DNA from: Rhodobacteraceae bacterium Alg238-R152
GTDB taxonomy: Bacteria; Pseudomonadota; Alphaproteobacteria; Rhodobacterales; Rhodobacteraceae
Reading direction: 5' to 3'
Length of the DNA: 64,000 nt
Assembly (NCBI GenBank): GCA_900537125.1
Contig: UNRJ01000004.1
Span: 124,001-188,000, forward strand
Positions within the stretch are counted from its first letter, which is position 1, and the number at the start of each line of letters is the position of its first letter. This document shows, piece by piece, positions 19,134 to 28,099 of this stretch. The notes under the pieces were generated by a model. That model was not told the DNA's origin, searched no databases, and saw only the letters and a program-made list of their open reading frames with translations. The translations under genes and the position numbers were made by a program.

Positions 19134-20666
19134 TTAGCGGCCAACGCCGGCAAAGCGCACGCCACTTAGATCTGCCATCTCACGCTTCCAGGTGGTGATG
19201 TCATTCGTATGGAAATCGGACAAGCTGCTGTGCCCACACGCCCGTGCCAACACCTGCATCAGCTCTACACTGGCACCAAAGTAGCGGGCGAGCTTCTCTG
19301 CGCCGATCTGCACGTCCAGTTTCTTTCGCAGTTCTGGCTTCTGGGTCGCAATACCCACCGGACAATTGTTAGAATTGCACATGCGCGCCGCGATACAACC
19401 AACCGCCTGCATAGCGGAATTGGACACCGCCACCGCATCCGCGCCCAGCGCCATGGCTTTCACAAAGTCCTCCGCAACGCGCAGGCCACCGGTGATCACC
19501 AACGAGACTTCGCCACCAGTCTTTGCATCCAAATGTCGCCGCGCCCGCGCCAATGCTGGAATGGTTGGAACAGAGATGTTGTCGCGGAAGATCAGCGGCG
19601 CAGCGCCAGTTCCGCCACCGCGGCCATCCAGGATGATGTAATCCGCACCCGCTTCCAGCGCAAAATCGATGTCTGCCTCGATGTGATTGGCCGAGAGTTT
19701 GAAGCCGATGGGAATACCACCTGAGCGCTCGCGCACCTCATCGGCGATGCGCGCAAAATCCTGCGGTGTGTGCAAGTCAGGAAAGGTTGATGGGGAGACA
19801 GCACTTTGCCCCGGTTCCAGCCCACGCACCTCGGCAATTTTGCCCTGCACCTTTTCCCCGGGCAGATGCCCCCCGGTGCCGGTTTTGGCGCCCTGCCCAC
19901 CCTTGAAATGAAACGCCTGCACCCGCTCCACCAGTTCCGGCTTCCAGCCAAATTGGGCAGACGCCAGTTCATAGAAGTAGCGCGCGTTTTCCGCCTGCTC
20001 TTCTGGCAACATGCCACCTTCGCCAGAACAAATCCCAGTCCCCGCCAGTTCGGCACCCCGTGCCAAAGCGGTTTTGGCTTCTTCAGACAGCGCCCCATAG
20101 CTCATGTCAGAGACAAACAGCGGAATGTCCAGCTGCAACGGCTTGGCTGCACGCGGACCGATCACAACCGAGGTGTCCACCGGCGCATCGTCCAATAGCG
20201 GCTTGCGCGCCACTTGGGCTGGCAGGATCTGAATGTCGTCCCACTGCGGCAGGTCTTTGCGCGGCACGCCCATCGAGCCCATCTCACCGTGATGGCCAAG
20301 CTTGCTCAGTCCGTCTTTCGCCAACTCGTGAATGCGCGCGACGGTGGGTTCTTCAGGAGTCGGCACCGCTTGCGGTACTTCCAATTGTGGCTTGGGGGCA
20401 GGATCACCTGCGTTGGCGTCCGTGATGCGGGCATGCGCCCCATCACAAAACGGCGCGTTCGCACTGGCTTTGCATTGGCACAAAAACGCCGCTCCACTTT
20501 TTTCAGCGGTGAACTTTTGCGGCTTCATCTCTGTGCCAGCATGACTGCCGTCACAAAACGGCTGATTCTTGGATCTCCCGCAGCTGCACCAAAAATAGGT
20601 TTTCCCGTCTTCCAGATCCACTTTGACGGGTCGGGTCGCCGCAATGATGGGCACATCACCTGCCAT
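19134..20666 (-). CDS. FMN-binding glutamate synthase-family protein with N-terminal tandem CDGSH iron-sulfur motifs
   Basis: 510 residues. Two CDGSH-type [2Fe-2S] motifs occupy the first 80 residues: CSCGRSKNQPFCDGSH and CQCKASANAPFCDGAH, each with three cysteines and one histidine. After a Pro-rich linker, residues about 110-505 resemble the central FMN/synthase domain of glutamate synthase: FVSDMSYGALS, GEGGMLPEE, KGGQGAKTGTGGHLPG, DGRGGGTGAAPLIF, and CNSNNCPVGIATQ, which resembles the GltS iron-sulfur cluster loop. No glutaminase domain is present. The protein may be a flavin-iron-sulfur oxidoreductase; its substrate is unknown. A strong AAGGAG precedes the start. Confidence 0.85.
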   Translation of the reverse strand: MAGDVPIIAATRPVKVDLEDGKTYFWCSCGRSKNQPFCDGSHAGTEMKPQKFTAEKSGAAFLCQCKASANAPFCDGAHARITDANAGDPAPKPQLEVPQAVPTPEEPTVARIHELAKDGLSKLGHHGEMGSMGVPRKDLPQWDDIQILPAQVARKPLLDDAPVDTSVVIGPRAAKPLQLDIPLFVSDMSYGALSEEAKTALARGAELAGTGICSGEGGMLPEEQAENARYFYELASAQFGWKPELVERVQAFHFKGGQGAKTGTGGHLPGEKVQGKIAEVRGLEPGQSAVSPSTFPDLHTPQDFARIADEVRERSGGIPIGFKLSANHIEADIDFALEAGADYIILDGRGGGTGAAPLIFRDNISVPTIPALARARRHLDAKTGGEVSLVITGGLRVAEDFVKAMALGADAVAVSNSAMQAVGCIAARMCNSNNCPVGIATQKPELRKKLDVQIGAEKLARYFGASVELMQVLARACGHSSLSDFHTNDITTWKREMADLSGVRFAGVGR

Positions 20667-20809
20667 GTCACACTCCTTGTTCGCGTTTGGCTACGCAAAC
20701 AGAGTGCCTCAAAAGCGCGTGTCAAAAAACAGGTGCAATCGCACACGCAGAGCCGCATAAACGCACAGAAGCGCAATGCATTTGCGTCCGAGGTGCGAAA
20801 TTACTGAAC

Positions 20810-21436
20810 TTAGTCCAGCCGCAGACGCGCAAACAGGCGTAAAGCATGACTGGCATCCTCGGCTGCGACTGGCATCATCCGGTCATATGCCGCCGCAATA
20901 ACGGCGGCGATCTCTGGACGCAGCACCGTAGCACCGCTGTCCGGCACCACAGCCAGGGGTGAACTGTCGGCAAAGGCTTTAGGCCCCCAGGTCACGATGG
21001 TTTGCACCGCTTCGCCAAGAGCCAGCGCTTCGGCGGGAATTTGGGACATGGCGTCATTCATGCGCAGGAACACAAACGCCGCTTGGATGCTGCCATCATT
21101 GTCGAAGCGAAATCCTCGGTATTGGGTCGCGTCCGCCTTTTGCAAGCGACCGACCAAAGCCGTCAGATCGGGAATAAGGCGTTCGAGGTCCGGCACTTCC
21201 AAAAGCTCCTCCCATTCGCGGAAGAAGAACATCATCAGGTTGCTACCAAGTTCCGGATCGGTCTCCGCCATCTGGTGGCCCACCAAGGTGGCCACAGCTT
21301 CCAGCGCACCTTTCACAGTGGCCAGCGTGGCGTCCTCAACCCCAAACACCACCGGAGAAATTGGCCGGCCCCAGCGAGCAAAGCCGTAGCTGCCGTCTTG
21401 GCGAGTGAAAAGCGTTTCAACGTCCTGCGGTGTCAT
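20810..21436 (-). CDS. Conserved hypothetical protein
   Basis: 208 residues, mostly helical and acidic, without signal peptide or membrane segments. Recognisable stretches are YGFARWGRPISPVVFGVED near the start and FRFDNDGSIQAAFVFLRMND in the middle, but I cannot place them in a family. AGGAGC stands before the ATG. It is on the same strand as the sugar kinase (58 bp upstream of it in transcription order) and the CDGSH/GltS gene, so they may be cotranscribed. Confidence 0.65.
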   Translation of the reverse strand: MTPQDVETLFTRQDGSYGFARWGRPISPVVFGVEDATLATVKGALEAVATLVGHQMAETDPELGSNLMMFFFREWEELLEVPDLERLIPDLTALVGRLQKADATQYRGFRFDNDGSIQAAFVFLRMNDAMSQIPAEALALGEAVQTIVTWGPKAFADSSPLAVVPDSGATVLRPEIAAVIAAAYDRMMPVAAEDASHALRLFARLRLD

Positions 21437-21494
21437 ATCGGGCTCCTGTCTGATCGCCCGCTATGTGCCGCCAAGGCGCGACCAAAGCAACCCC

Positions 21495-22424
21495 TTAGGC
21501 CAATTCAGACTTCCATGGCGGGTTCGCCCCTGCCCGTGCCACCGTCACGCCCGCAACCTTTGCGCCAAACGCCAGAGCGGCGGCGGCATCATCCACAGAC
21601 AGCTCGCGGATCCTGGCTTTGGTCAGCACCCCAAGCTCGGCAAGCTTGCACAAAACACCGGCGTTAAAGGTGTCGCCAGCGCCAACCGTATCAACAACCT
21701 CAGCTTTCTCCGCTGCCACCGTGAGTTTCTCGCCAGAGGCCAAATAGGCGTCCGCCCCTTCACCGCCACGTGTCACAAGCAAAAGCGTCGGCCCCTGCTG
21801 TAGCATCCGCGCGGCGCGGGCATCCAAACTGTCACCCTCTGGCACCAGCCATTCCAGGTCTTCATCAGACACTTTCACGATGTCTGCTCTCGCAAACATA
21901 TGCGCCAGCCGTGCTCGATAAGTCTTTTCGTCGCTGATAAATCCGGGGCGAATATTGGGATCAATCATCACCGCACGCCCCGCACCTTCGCGCTCCAATA
22001 GCTCGGCGTAGGTATCTGCGCAGGGTTCCACCGCCAGGCTAATTCCGCCAAAAAACAAGGCTTTCACCTTGGGTTCCACGGAGACCAAATCGGACGGTTG
22101 GATCATCCGGCCAGCGGTGTTTTCGTCATAAAAGGAATAGCTCGCCTGGCCGCTACTGAGATGCACAAAGGCCATTGTTGACGGACGTTTCGCCCGTATC
22201 AACGCCGAGGTGCTTACATTGCTGGCCACCAGTTCGGTCATCAGGATATCACCAAAACTATCAGTGGAAATGCCACTGACCAGACCAACCCTTGCCCCCA
22301 AACGGCCCAAGGACACAGCCGTGTTGAACACAGCTCCGCCGGCATGCGGCACAAACCCGGTGCCGCCCTCAACGGTCGCGCGTGGGATCATATCAATCAG
22401 CGCTTCGCCACAACACAGGATCAT
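21495..22424 (-). CDS. PfkB-family sugar kinase, probably fructokinase
   Basis: A 309-residue ribokinase-fold kinase. MILCCGEALIDMIP is the fructokinase-like opening, HAGGAVFNTAVSLGRLG is the first PfkB signature, and DTVGAGDTFNAGVL is the second, with the catalytic aspartate. It phosphorylates a sugar, most likely fructose, because the gene starts ten bases after a lyxose/mannose isomerase gene whose product from mannose is fructose. The start at 22424 is used; the frame extends to 22460 inside the upstream gene. Confidence 0.85.
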   Translation of the reverse strand: MILCCGEALIDMIPRATVEGGTGFVPHAGGAVFNTAVSLGRLGARVGLVSGISTDSFGDILMTELVASNVSTSALIRAKRPSTMAFVHLSSGQASYSFYDENTAGRMIQPSDLVSVEPKVKALFFGGISLAVEPCADTYAELLEREGAGRAVMIDPNIRPGFISDEKTYRARLAHMFARADIVKVSDEDLEWLVPEGDSLDARAARMLQQGPTLLLVTRGGEGADAYLASGEKLTVAAEKAEVVDTVGAGDTFNAGVLCKLAELGVLTKARIRELSVDDAAAALAFGAKVAGVTVARAGANPPWKSELA

Positions 22425-22434
22425 GTCGGTCTCC

Positions 22435-23121
22435 TCAGGCCAGCCATTTGGCGTAGTCACTTACCAACAGATGTGTCGGCGCAACGTCTTCGTCGATTTG
22501 TGCAAACCGCCCAATGGGTTCGCGGAAAATATTGTCTGTTTCATCGTCGTTCACAGTAGAAACTTCACCAATCAGCACGTCGCCACCTTCACCCCAAAAC
22601 GCGTGCCAATCGCCTGGCATCAGGGTTAGACTTTCACCAGGCGCAAATTTGAGTTTCTCTCCCGGCGTATATCTACGCGGAATTCCGTCACACATAACCA
22701 TGCCACCGCGGTCCTCAGCAAAGTTTCCCTGCTCATCAGAACCATAGAGCTCCACAACCATTGTGGCCCCACCCCGGTTAATAATGTCTTCCGCTTTGAT
22801 CACATGGGTGTGCATCGGCGACAGCTGATCCTGACGCGAAATCAGCAGCTTCTCGGCATAACACATGCCGCCACCCCGCTGCAGATCCCCCAAACGTCCG
22901 TTGCGCAGGGTGAAGAGAAACAAGCCCATCTCATCAAACTTGCCTGCGCCATAGTCCGTGATATCCCAACCACAGCGCGCCTCGATCAGCGCCTTTGCAT
23001 CCGACTTTCGGGCGGCGAACTCTTCCGGCGACCAATAGGCAAAGGGAGGCAGCTTAAAGCCATAAGACCGGATCATCTCATCAGCCGCAGCCATGATCTC
23101 ATTAATTTTTGAGCGTTTCAT
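22435..23121 (-). CDS. D-lyxose/D-mannose isomerase family protein
   Basis: A 228-residue cupin-fold protein. The metal-binding histidines are in QLSPMHTHVIKAEDI, with a glutamate in the following strand (VVELYGSD) and a further histidine in MPGDWHAFWGEGG. This is the pattern of D-lyxose isomerases (YdaE/EcSI family), which also act on D-mannose. The ATG at 23121 has GGGGGAATGA upstream. With the adjoining fructokinase it would convert mannose to fructose and then fructose phosphate. The promoter region carries a perfect TTAGCGCTAA palindrome. Confidence 0.85.
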   Translation of the reverse strand: MKRSKINEIMAAADEMIRSYGFKLPPFAYWSPEEFAARKSDAKALIEARCGWDITDYGAGKFDEMGLFLFTLRNGRLGDLQRGGGMCYAEKLLISRQDQLSPMHTHVIKAEDIINRGGATMVVELYGSDEQGNFAEDRGGMVMCDGIPRRYTPGEKLKFAPGESLTLMPGDWHAFWGEGGDVLIGEVSTVNDDETDNIFREPIGRFAQIDEDVAPTHLLVSDYAKWLA

Positions 23122-23187
23122 TTCATTCCCCCGGTCCACAGTTCATGCGTCGCGCCTTGTGTTCACAGCCACTCGTGCTTTTAGACA

Positions 23188-23201
23188 ATTTAGCGCTAAC
23201 A
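23188..23201 (-). promoter_or_regulatory. LacI-like operator candidate upstream of the lyxose isomerase gene
   Basis: ATTTAGCGCTAACA contains the perfect 10-bp palindrome TTAGCGCTAA (23190-23199). Read on the minus strand it is TGTTAGCGCTAAAT. Palindromes with a central CG of this sort are typical of LacI-family operators. It lies 67 bp upstream of the isomerase start. No LacI gene lies in the window. Confidence 0.5.
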
Positions 23202-23342
23202 GTTCTCTGCCACTCCCTACGCCACCGCGTGACCAACCGGCAAACAAAAACCTCCTATCCTCTCGATTTTCTCGCAAATCACCCCGCCCCATTCGTTACT
23301 CTGGCGCCATTTTCCTCTTGCTCAGCGCAATAACTGCTCGCA

Positions 23343-23356
23343 TGTTAGCGGCAACG
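23343..23356 (+). promoter_or_regulatory. Related operator candidate upstream of the GH4 gene
   Basis: TGTTAGCGGCAACG shares the TGTTAGCG core with the site at 23188-23201 and matches 12 of 14 bases with TGTTAGCGGAAACA before the glycerate kinase gene. It is 116 bp before the GH4 start. It is less symmetric than the first site. Confidence 0.35.
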
Positions 23357-23471
23357 GCCCCAAGTGGACCGGCGCGGGAACACCACCAAACACGGAACAG
23401 GTGATCCCAGCACCCTTCAAGAGACTTCGAACACCACACGCCCTTACGCGGCGTTTCACAGGATAAAGCGC

Positions 23472-24827
23472 ATGACAAAAATCGTTCTGGTGGGGGCAGG
23501 CAGCCTCCAATTTGGCACCGGCATGCTCGGCGACGTTTTTCAGAGCACGCACCTCACCGACGCAGAGATTGTGTTACATGACATCAATCTGGACGCCGCC
23601 CAGAGCACTCTGAAAGTGGCCCAGGATTACATCGGTGCAAATGGCCTGAAACAATCGATCTCCGCCACCACGAACCTGAACGCGGCCTTGACCGGCGCGC
23701 GCTTTGTGGTGATCTCCATTGAGGTTGGTGATCGTTTTGCGCTTTGGGACATGGATTGGAAAATTCCCCAACAATACGGCATCCCGCAGGTTTATGGCGA
23801 AAATGGCGGCCCCGGGGGGCTGTTCCACTCCCTACGGATCATCCCGCCAATTCTGAACATCTGTCAGGCGGTCATGGACGTTTGTCCGGACGCCACCGTG
23901 TTCAACTACTCCAATCCGATGAGCCGCATCTGCACCACCGTACACCGCAAGTTCCCCGACTTGGAATTTGTCGGCATGTGCCACGAGATCGCCAGTTTGG
24001 AACGGCACCTTGCACCGCTTTTGGGCGTAGAGCGTGGCGAAATCTTCTACCGTGCCGGCGGACTGAACCACTTCTCGGTGATGACAGATTGCACCTACAC
24101 CAAAGACAACTCCGACGCCTATCCAGACGTCCGCGCGAAGGCCGAAGACTATTTCTCCGGCAAACCCGGTTATTCCGAGATTCTGCAAGCTTCCCGCAAA
24201 ACCGGGGCCTCAATTGAGACCGAAGGCTGGATGGACGTGGACCTGAGCGAGATTGACACCATCCGCCCCTGGTCGGACCGCTGGCTCTTTGCAGAAGTTT
24301 TGGAGAAGTTTGGTGCGTTGCCAATCACCTATGACAGCCATTTTGGCGAGTACATTCAATGGGCGCACGACTGCTCTGACCATCAGGGTATTTTGGATTT
24401 CTACACCTATTACCGCAACTTCCTTGGCAAAACTGACCCTGTGATCGAGCCCGTGCTCAAAGAGCGTGTGGTGCCGATCATGGAGGCGCTATTGGGCGCG
24501 CCAACTTATGAGGAATACGCGGTCAACATTCCAAACAAAGGCTACATTGCCAATCTGCCAGAGTGGATAGCCGTGGAAGTGCCAGCCAATATCGACACCA
24601 ACGGTCTGCACGGCATTGCGGTGGATGTGCCAGCGGGTGTGCGCGGCCTTCTGTCTAATCAGATCGGCGTTCACGACATGACCGCAGAGGCGATTTTGCA
24701 AGGCAGTCGGGAATTGGTGGTGCAGGCCCTTTTGGTTGATCCGGTGGTGACCAAATCCAAAGGCATGGGCGCATTGGTTGATCACATGATCGCCGAGCAA
24801 AGCCCGTGGCTTGATTACTTGAAGTAA
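23472..24827 (+). CDS. Glycoside hydrolase family 4 (alpha-glucosidase/alpha-galactosidase type)
   Basis: A 451-residue GH4 enzyme. It opens with an NAD-binding loop (VLVGAGSLQFG). The metal-site cysteine is in GMCHEI and the histidine in GLNHFSV, and NYSNPM and GENGGPGG are family segments. GH4 enzymes use NAD and a divalent metal to cleave glycosides by redox-elimination; whether glucosides, galactosides or uronides are cut cannot be told. The start at 23472 (MTKIVL) fits the family; an open frame continues back to 23364. It is divergent from the sugar isomerase/kinase pair and may belong to the same catabolic set. Confidence 0.88.
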   Translation: MTKIVLVGAGSLQFGTGMLGDVFQSTHLTDAEIVLHDINLDAAQSTLKVAQDYIGANGLKQSISATTNLNAALTGARFVVISIEVGDRFALWDMDWKIPQQYGIPQVYGENGGPGGLFHSLRIIPPILNICQAVMDVCPDATVFNYSNPMSRICTTVHRKFPDLEFVGMCHEIASLERHLAPLLGVERGEIFYRAGGLNHFSVMTDCTYTKDNSDAYPDVRAKAEDYFSGKPGYSEILQASRKTGASIETEGWMDVDLSEIDTIRPWSDRWLFAEVLEKFGALPITYDSHFGEYIQWAHDCSDHQGILDFYTYYRNFLGKTDPVIEPVLKERVVPIMEALLGAPTYEEYAVNIPNKGYIANLPEWIAVEVPANIDTNGLHGIAVDVPAGVRGLLSNQIGVHDMTAEAILQGSRELVVQALLVDPVVTKSKGMGALVDHMIAEQSPWLDYLK

Positions 24828-24832
24828 CAAAT

Positions 24833-24863
24833 AGCGCCCTCGCATCATCTTCGCGAGGGCGCT
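24833..24863. terminator. Strong hairpin between convergent GH4 and SDR genes
   Basis: AGCGCCCTCGC (24833-24843) pairs perfectly with GCGAGGGCGCT (24853-24863), with a nine-base loop, and GTTTTGG follows on the plus strand. It starts six bases after the GH4 stop and ends eight bases before the SDR stop, so it can serve both. Confidence 0.85.
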
Positions 24864-24870
24864 GTTTTGG

Positions 24871-25587
24871 TCAGAAATTTCGCACGTCAGTGATGCTCTC
24901 TGCACCAAAGTCATCACTCAGGATATGCGAACAGATTTTGGCTGCTGTGTCTTCTGCCTTTGCCAGCCCGCCTTCGTCTTTCATTGCTTTGAACTGACCC
25001 AGGATGGAAAAGTCTTCCTCAGGCGTGGCGCGAATGGTTGCCTGCATTCCAGTGTCAATTACACCCGGCGCAATGCTTTCCGCCTTCAGACCGTCAATTG
25101 CGTCCTCAACCATCGCGCGCACATGCATGTCCATTGCAGCCTTAGTGGCGCAGTAGACACTCCAACCGGTGTAGGCATTGCGTCCCGCGCCGCTGGAAAT
25201 GTGCACAACACGGCGGTCGGCGCCTTCGGTTTCCGCGACAAACGTATCGCTCAGGATCAAAGCCGCAGTGACGTTTACGGCCACAGACTGGGCAATCTTA
25301 CCTGCATCTTGACGTCCAACTGGAGCAATCGGCTCCACAATGCCTGCGTTGTTGATCAGAATGGCCTCGGTGGCGCCCGCAAGAAACACAGACAGCTCAG
25401 AGCTTGCCGCAAACGCACTCACTGCCGCCGTATCTCCAAGGTCCAGGGCCACTTCAGTTAGGCCAGCCAGGTCCTCGCTCAATGCAGACCGTGCTATACC
25501 CAACACCTCAAATCCCGCGTCGATCAAGCAGGACACCATGCCCGCGCCAAGCCCTTTGGAGTGGCCTGTGATAATCGCCTTTTTCAT
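24871..25587 (-). CDS. Short-chain dehydrogenase/reductase
   Basis: A 238-residue classical SDR. The cofactor loop is TGHSKGLGAGM, followed by LINNAGI (NNAG motif), the catalytic serine region HISSGAGR and YCATK (Y-x-x-x-K). It uses NAD(P)H to reduce or oxidise a carbonyl or alcohol; the substrate is unknown. Of two adjacent ATG codons, the one at 25587 is seven bases from GGGAG and is preferred; 25590 is the alternative. It is on the same strand as and 62 bp downstream of the glycerate kinase gene. Confidence 0.85.
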   Translation of the reverse strand: MKKAIITGHSKGLGAGMVSCLIDAGFEVLGIARSALSEDLAGLTEVALDLGDTAAVSAFAASSELSVFLAGATEAILINNAGIVEPIAPVGRQDAGKIAQSVAVNVTAALILSDTFVAETEGADRRVVHISSGAGRNAYTGWSVYCATKAAMDMHVRAMVEDAIDGLKAESIAPGVIDTGMQATIRATPEEDFSILGQFKAMKDEGGLAKAEDTAAKICSHILSDDFGAESITDVRNF

Positions 25588-25649
25588 CATCTTGCTCCCA
25601 CAAGTTAATTTGTGAACCATCTCTACGCGGCTTTAACCACCCGGCGCAA

Positions 25650-26900
25650 TTACTTGGTGATCAGAATGGCACGGAAATCGTTCACGTTGGTGAGCGTTGG
25701 CCCCGGCACCACCTGCGCATCAATCTTCTCAAAAAAGCTATGCGCGTCGTTGTCTGCCAAAGCCTGCGCCGCATCAACGCCCTTCGCCGCAGCCGTATCC
25801 AGCGTTTCGGGCCCTATCACCGCACCGGCGACTTCGGCCGCGCCATCAACACCATCAGTGTCACAGGCAATCGCATGGATACCCTCCGCGCCCTCCAGCG
25901 CCAACGCCAACGCCAGCGCAAACTCAGCATTGGGACCACCAACACCGTCGCCACGGCGGGTCACGGTCAACTCGCCACCAGACAACAAAACACGGGGGCC
26001 CCGCCCCACCTTAGCTTTTGCCAATTCGGCCTGCTGTTGCGCCACGTCCCGCGCTTCGCCCTCCAGCGCATCACCGAGAATCTCCACCCGGAGACCCGCG
26101 GCTTCCGCAGCGTCCTGCGCCGCCTGCAACGATTGCAATGGCGAGGCAAACAAGATGTTCTTTGTGGTCGACAACCGTTCGTCACCCGGCATAACCACAC
26201 CGGCATGTGCCCGCGCCGCTGCTTCAACATGCGCAGGCAAGGTCACGCCAAACGGCGCCAAAGCTGCCAAAGCGCTGTCCAGACTCTCTGGCTCTGCCAC
26301 GGTGGGACCAGAGCCAATCATGCCTGGATCATCGCCCGGCACGTCCGAGATCAAATAGCTCACCACTTTGGCCGGATAGGCCGCCGCTGCCAGCTGCCCC
26401 CCTTTGGCCTGACACAGATGCTTGCGCAGCGCATTCATCGCCGAAATCGGCGCACCGGAGGCCAGCAAATCCGCATTCACTTGCTTCAACTCGTCCAGCG
26501 TCACGCCCGGCACCGGCGCGGTCAGCAGTGACGACGCTCCTCCGGAAATCAAACACACCACGGTGTCTTCTGCATCGAGATCCCGCATGAGCTCCAGCAT
26601 TTCCAGCGTCGCGGCCTCGCCAGCCGCATCCGGCACAGGGTGCGCCGCCGACTTAATGGTGATGCCCGCACAAGGCCGCTCATAACCGTAGCGCGTGATC
26701 ACCAGACCGTCGCAAGGCCCCCAAGCACTTTCCAAGGCTTCCGCCATACGCGCGCTGGCCTTACCTGCGCCAACCACAATCAACCGGCCTGCGGGTTTCT
26801 CACCCAAGACCTCCGGCAAAGCCGCCATCGGATCGGCCACCGCCACCGCTTTGTCAAACAACGCCCGCAGCAAACTGTCTGGATTGATGTCCACACTCAT
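25650..26900 (-). CDS. Glycerate 2-kinase (GckA/TtuD, MOFRL family)
   Basis: A 416-residue protein with the glycerate kinase type 2 layout: VVGAGKASARMAEALE, ISGGASSLLTAPVPG, SDVPGDDPGMIGSGPT, then the MOFRL C-terminal domain with LLSGGELTVTRRG and the DTDGVDGAAEVAGA segment. It phosphorylates D-glycerate to 2-phosphoglycerate. Older annotations call the family hydroxypyruvate reductase. The start at 26900 (MSVDINPD) has GGGGGGAGT upstream; the open frame extends to 27062. An ATGTT-N6-AACAT palindrome lies 78 bp upstream. Confidence 0.88.
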   Translation of the reverse strand: MSVDINPDSLLRALFDKAVAVADPMAALPEVLGEKPAGRLIVVGAGKASARMAEALESAWGPCDGLVITRYGYERPCAGITIKSAAHPVPDAAGEAATLEMLELMRDLDAEDTVVCLISGGASSLLTAPVPGVTLDELKQVNADLLASGAPISAMNALRKHLCQAKGGQLAAAAYPAKVVSYLISDVPGDDPGMIGSGPTVAEPESLDSALAALAPFGVTLPAHVEAAARAHAGVVMPGDERLSTTKNILFASPLQSLQAAQDAAEAAGLRVEILGDALEGEARDVAQQQAELAKAKVGRGPRVLLSGGELTVTRRGDGVGGPNAEFALALALALEGAEGIHAIACDTDGVDGAAEVAGAVIGPETLDTAAAKGVDAAQALADNDAHSFFEKIDAQVVPGPTLTNVNDFRAILITK

Positions 26901-26977
26901 ACTCCCCCCAAAATGCGCATGTTCTCCCGCCCCCTTGGCACCCAACCATATGCGCATCCAAACCCGCACCAAAGGAA

Positions 26978-26993
26978 ATGTTTCCGCTAACAT
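26978..26993 (-). promoter_or_regulatory. Operator candidate upstream of the glycerate kinase gene
   Basis: ATGTT-TCCGCT-AACAT has perfect five-base arms. On the minus strand the core is TGTTAGCGGAAACA, closely related to the two sites in the 23122-23471 region. It lies between the glycerate kinase and the LysR gene. Confidence 0.4.
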
Positions 26994-27107
26994 GCACAGA
27001 TTTCCGACCTGGGCAAGGCAACACACCCGCAACCACCGCACGCCCACCTTTCCATGCCCCACAACCTGCCCTACTGTGCCGCGACTTTCTTAGCCTGCGA
27101 GCATCCC

Positions 27108-28007
27108 ATGGCCCAAATCAGCCTGAAACAGCTTCAAGCCTTTGTGGCGGTTGCCGACTTGCAAAGCTTCCGCCGTGCCGCTGAGCGGCTGAACACCACG
27201 CAGCCCAACATCTCCACCCGCATCGCCGGGCTGGAAAGCCAAATTGGCCACTCATTGATGGCCCGCGATGCGGGTTCCGTACGTCTCAGCCCAATGGGCG
27301 AGAAACTCCTGCCAGAAGCACGCAATGTCTTGCTGTCGTTGGACAAGTTCCTGCTCACAGCCGCAGATGACACGCTCTTTGACGGCACCCTGCGTATTGG
27401 CGTAACCGAAATGATCGTGCACACGTGGCTTGGCGAATTCTTCGCAGTTCTCAAAGAGCGCTTTCCCAATATCGACATGGACCTGACCGTTGATTTGTCG
27501 GTGAACCTGTCGCGCGCTTTGTTTGAACGTCGCATTGATCTGGCGCTGCAAAGTGCGCCATTTGATCGCCAGATGAGCGGCAATGATGACCTTGGCCCGC
27601 TGCCGATGTTGTGGGTTGGCAGCCCAAAACTGGGCCTGTCTGACAAGGTGCTCAGCCTGCACGATTTGGCGCAGCATCCGGTTTTGACCCACGCGCGCGG
27701 CACCATTCCCTACAACCAGATGCAGGATCATTTTGCTGGGTTTTCCGATGTCTCAGTGCGGCATGTCTCCTCGTCCAATCTGGCGGCCTGCCACCAAATG
27801 ACGCGCGACGGATTGGGCGTGGCCTGCCTACCCGAAGCCATGGTGCGCGACAACCTTGCCAATGGCACATTGGACACGCTGCGTTACCTCTGGGTGCCCG
27901 ACGCGCTACGCTTCTACGCCCGCTATGACGCCGACACTTGCCCCAGTTTTGTGGGGGCTGCAGCAGAGTTGGCACAGCAGGTTGCCCAGGCCCACGCCGC
28001 AAGATAA
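27108..28007 (+). CDS. LysR-family transcriptional regulator
   Basis: 299 residues. The N-terminal helix-turn-helix has LKQLQAFVAVADLQSFRRAAERLNTTQPNIST, the hallmark LysR opening, followed by the dimerisation helix and a periplasmic-binding-like effector domain (GTLRIGVTEMIVHTWL). The ATG at 27108 (MAQISLKQ) gives the standard length; the frame extends to 27054. It lies just upstream of, and in the same direction as, the hyuA operon, and a 25-bp inverted repeat separates them, so it probably controls that operon. Confidence 0.88.
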   Translation: MAQISLKQLQAFVAVADLQSFRRAAERLNTTQPNISTRIAGLESQIGHSLMARDAGSVRLSPMGEKLLPEARNVLLSLDKFLLTAADDTLFDGTLRIGVTEMIVHTWLGEFFAVLKERFPNIDMDLTVDLSVNLSRALFERRIDLALQSAPFDRQMSGNDDLGPLPMLWVGSPKLGLSDKVLSLHDLAQHPVLTHARGTIPYNQMQDHFAGFSDVSVRHVSSSNLAACHQMTRDGLGVACLPEAMVRDNLANGTLDTLRYLWVPDALRFYARYDADTCPSFVGAAAELAQQVAQAHAAR

Positions 28008-28025
28008 ATTTCCTTAATCTAATTC

Positions 28026-28050
28026 ATGAAATCTAATAATTGGATTTCAT
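28026..28050 (+). promoter_or_regulatory. LysR-type operator candidate before hyuA
   Basis: ATGAAATC-N9-GATTTCAT is a perfect inverted repeat with eight-base arms and an AT-rich spacer, 49 bp before the hyuA ATG. It contains the T-N11-A pattern expected of LysR boxes. The nearest regulator is the LysR gene ending at 28007. Confidence 0.55.
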
Positions 28051-28099
28051 CACCCGCGCCATTTAGCCTCCTACTCAACGAATAGGGAGGCACTTTGCG

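Larger units (their letters stand above)
23122..23471. other. 350-bp divergent intergenic region with two regulator-like sites
   Basis: No gene is seen here. The region separates the isomerase (minus) from the GH4 glycosidase (plus). Two related motifs are present and are listed separately: ATTTAGCGCTAACA and TGTTAGCGGCAACG. Otherwise it is rather GC-poor at the isomerase side and unremarkable. Confidence 0.6.
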
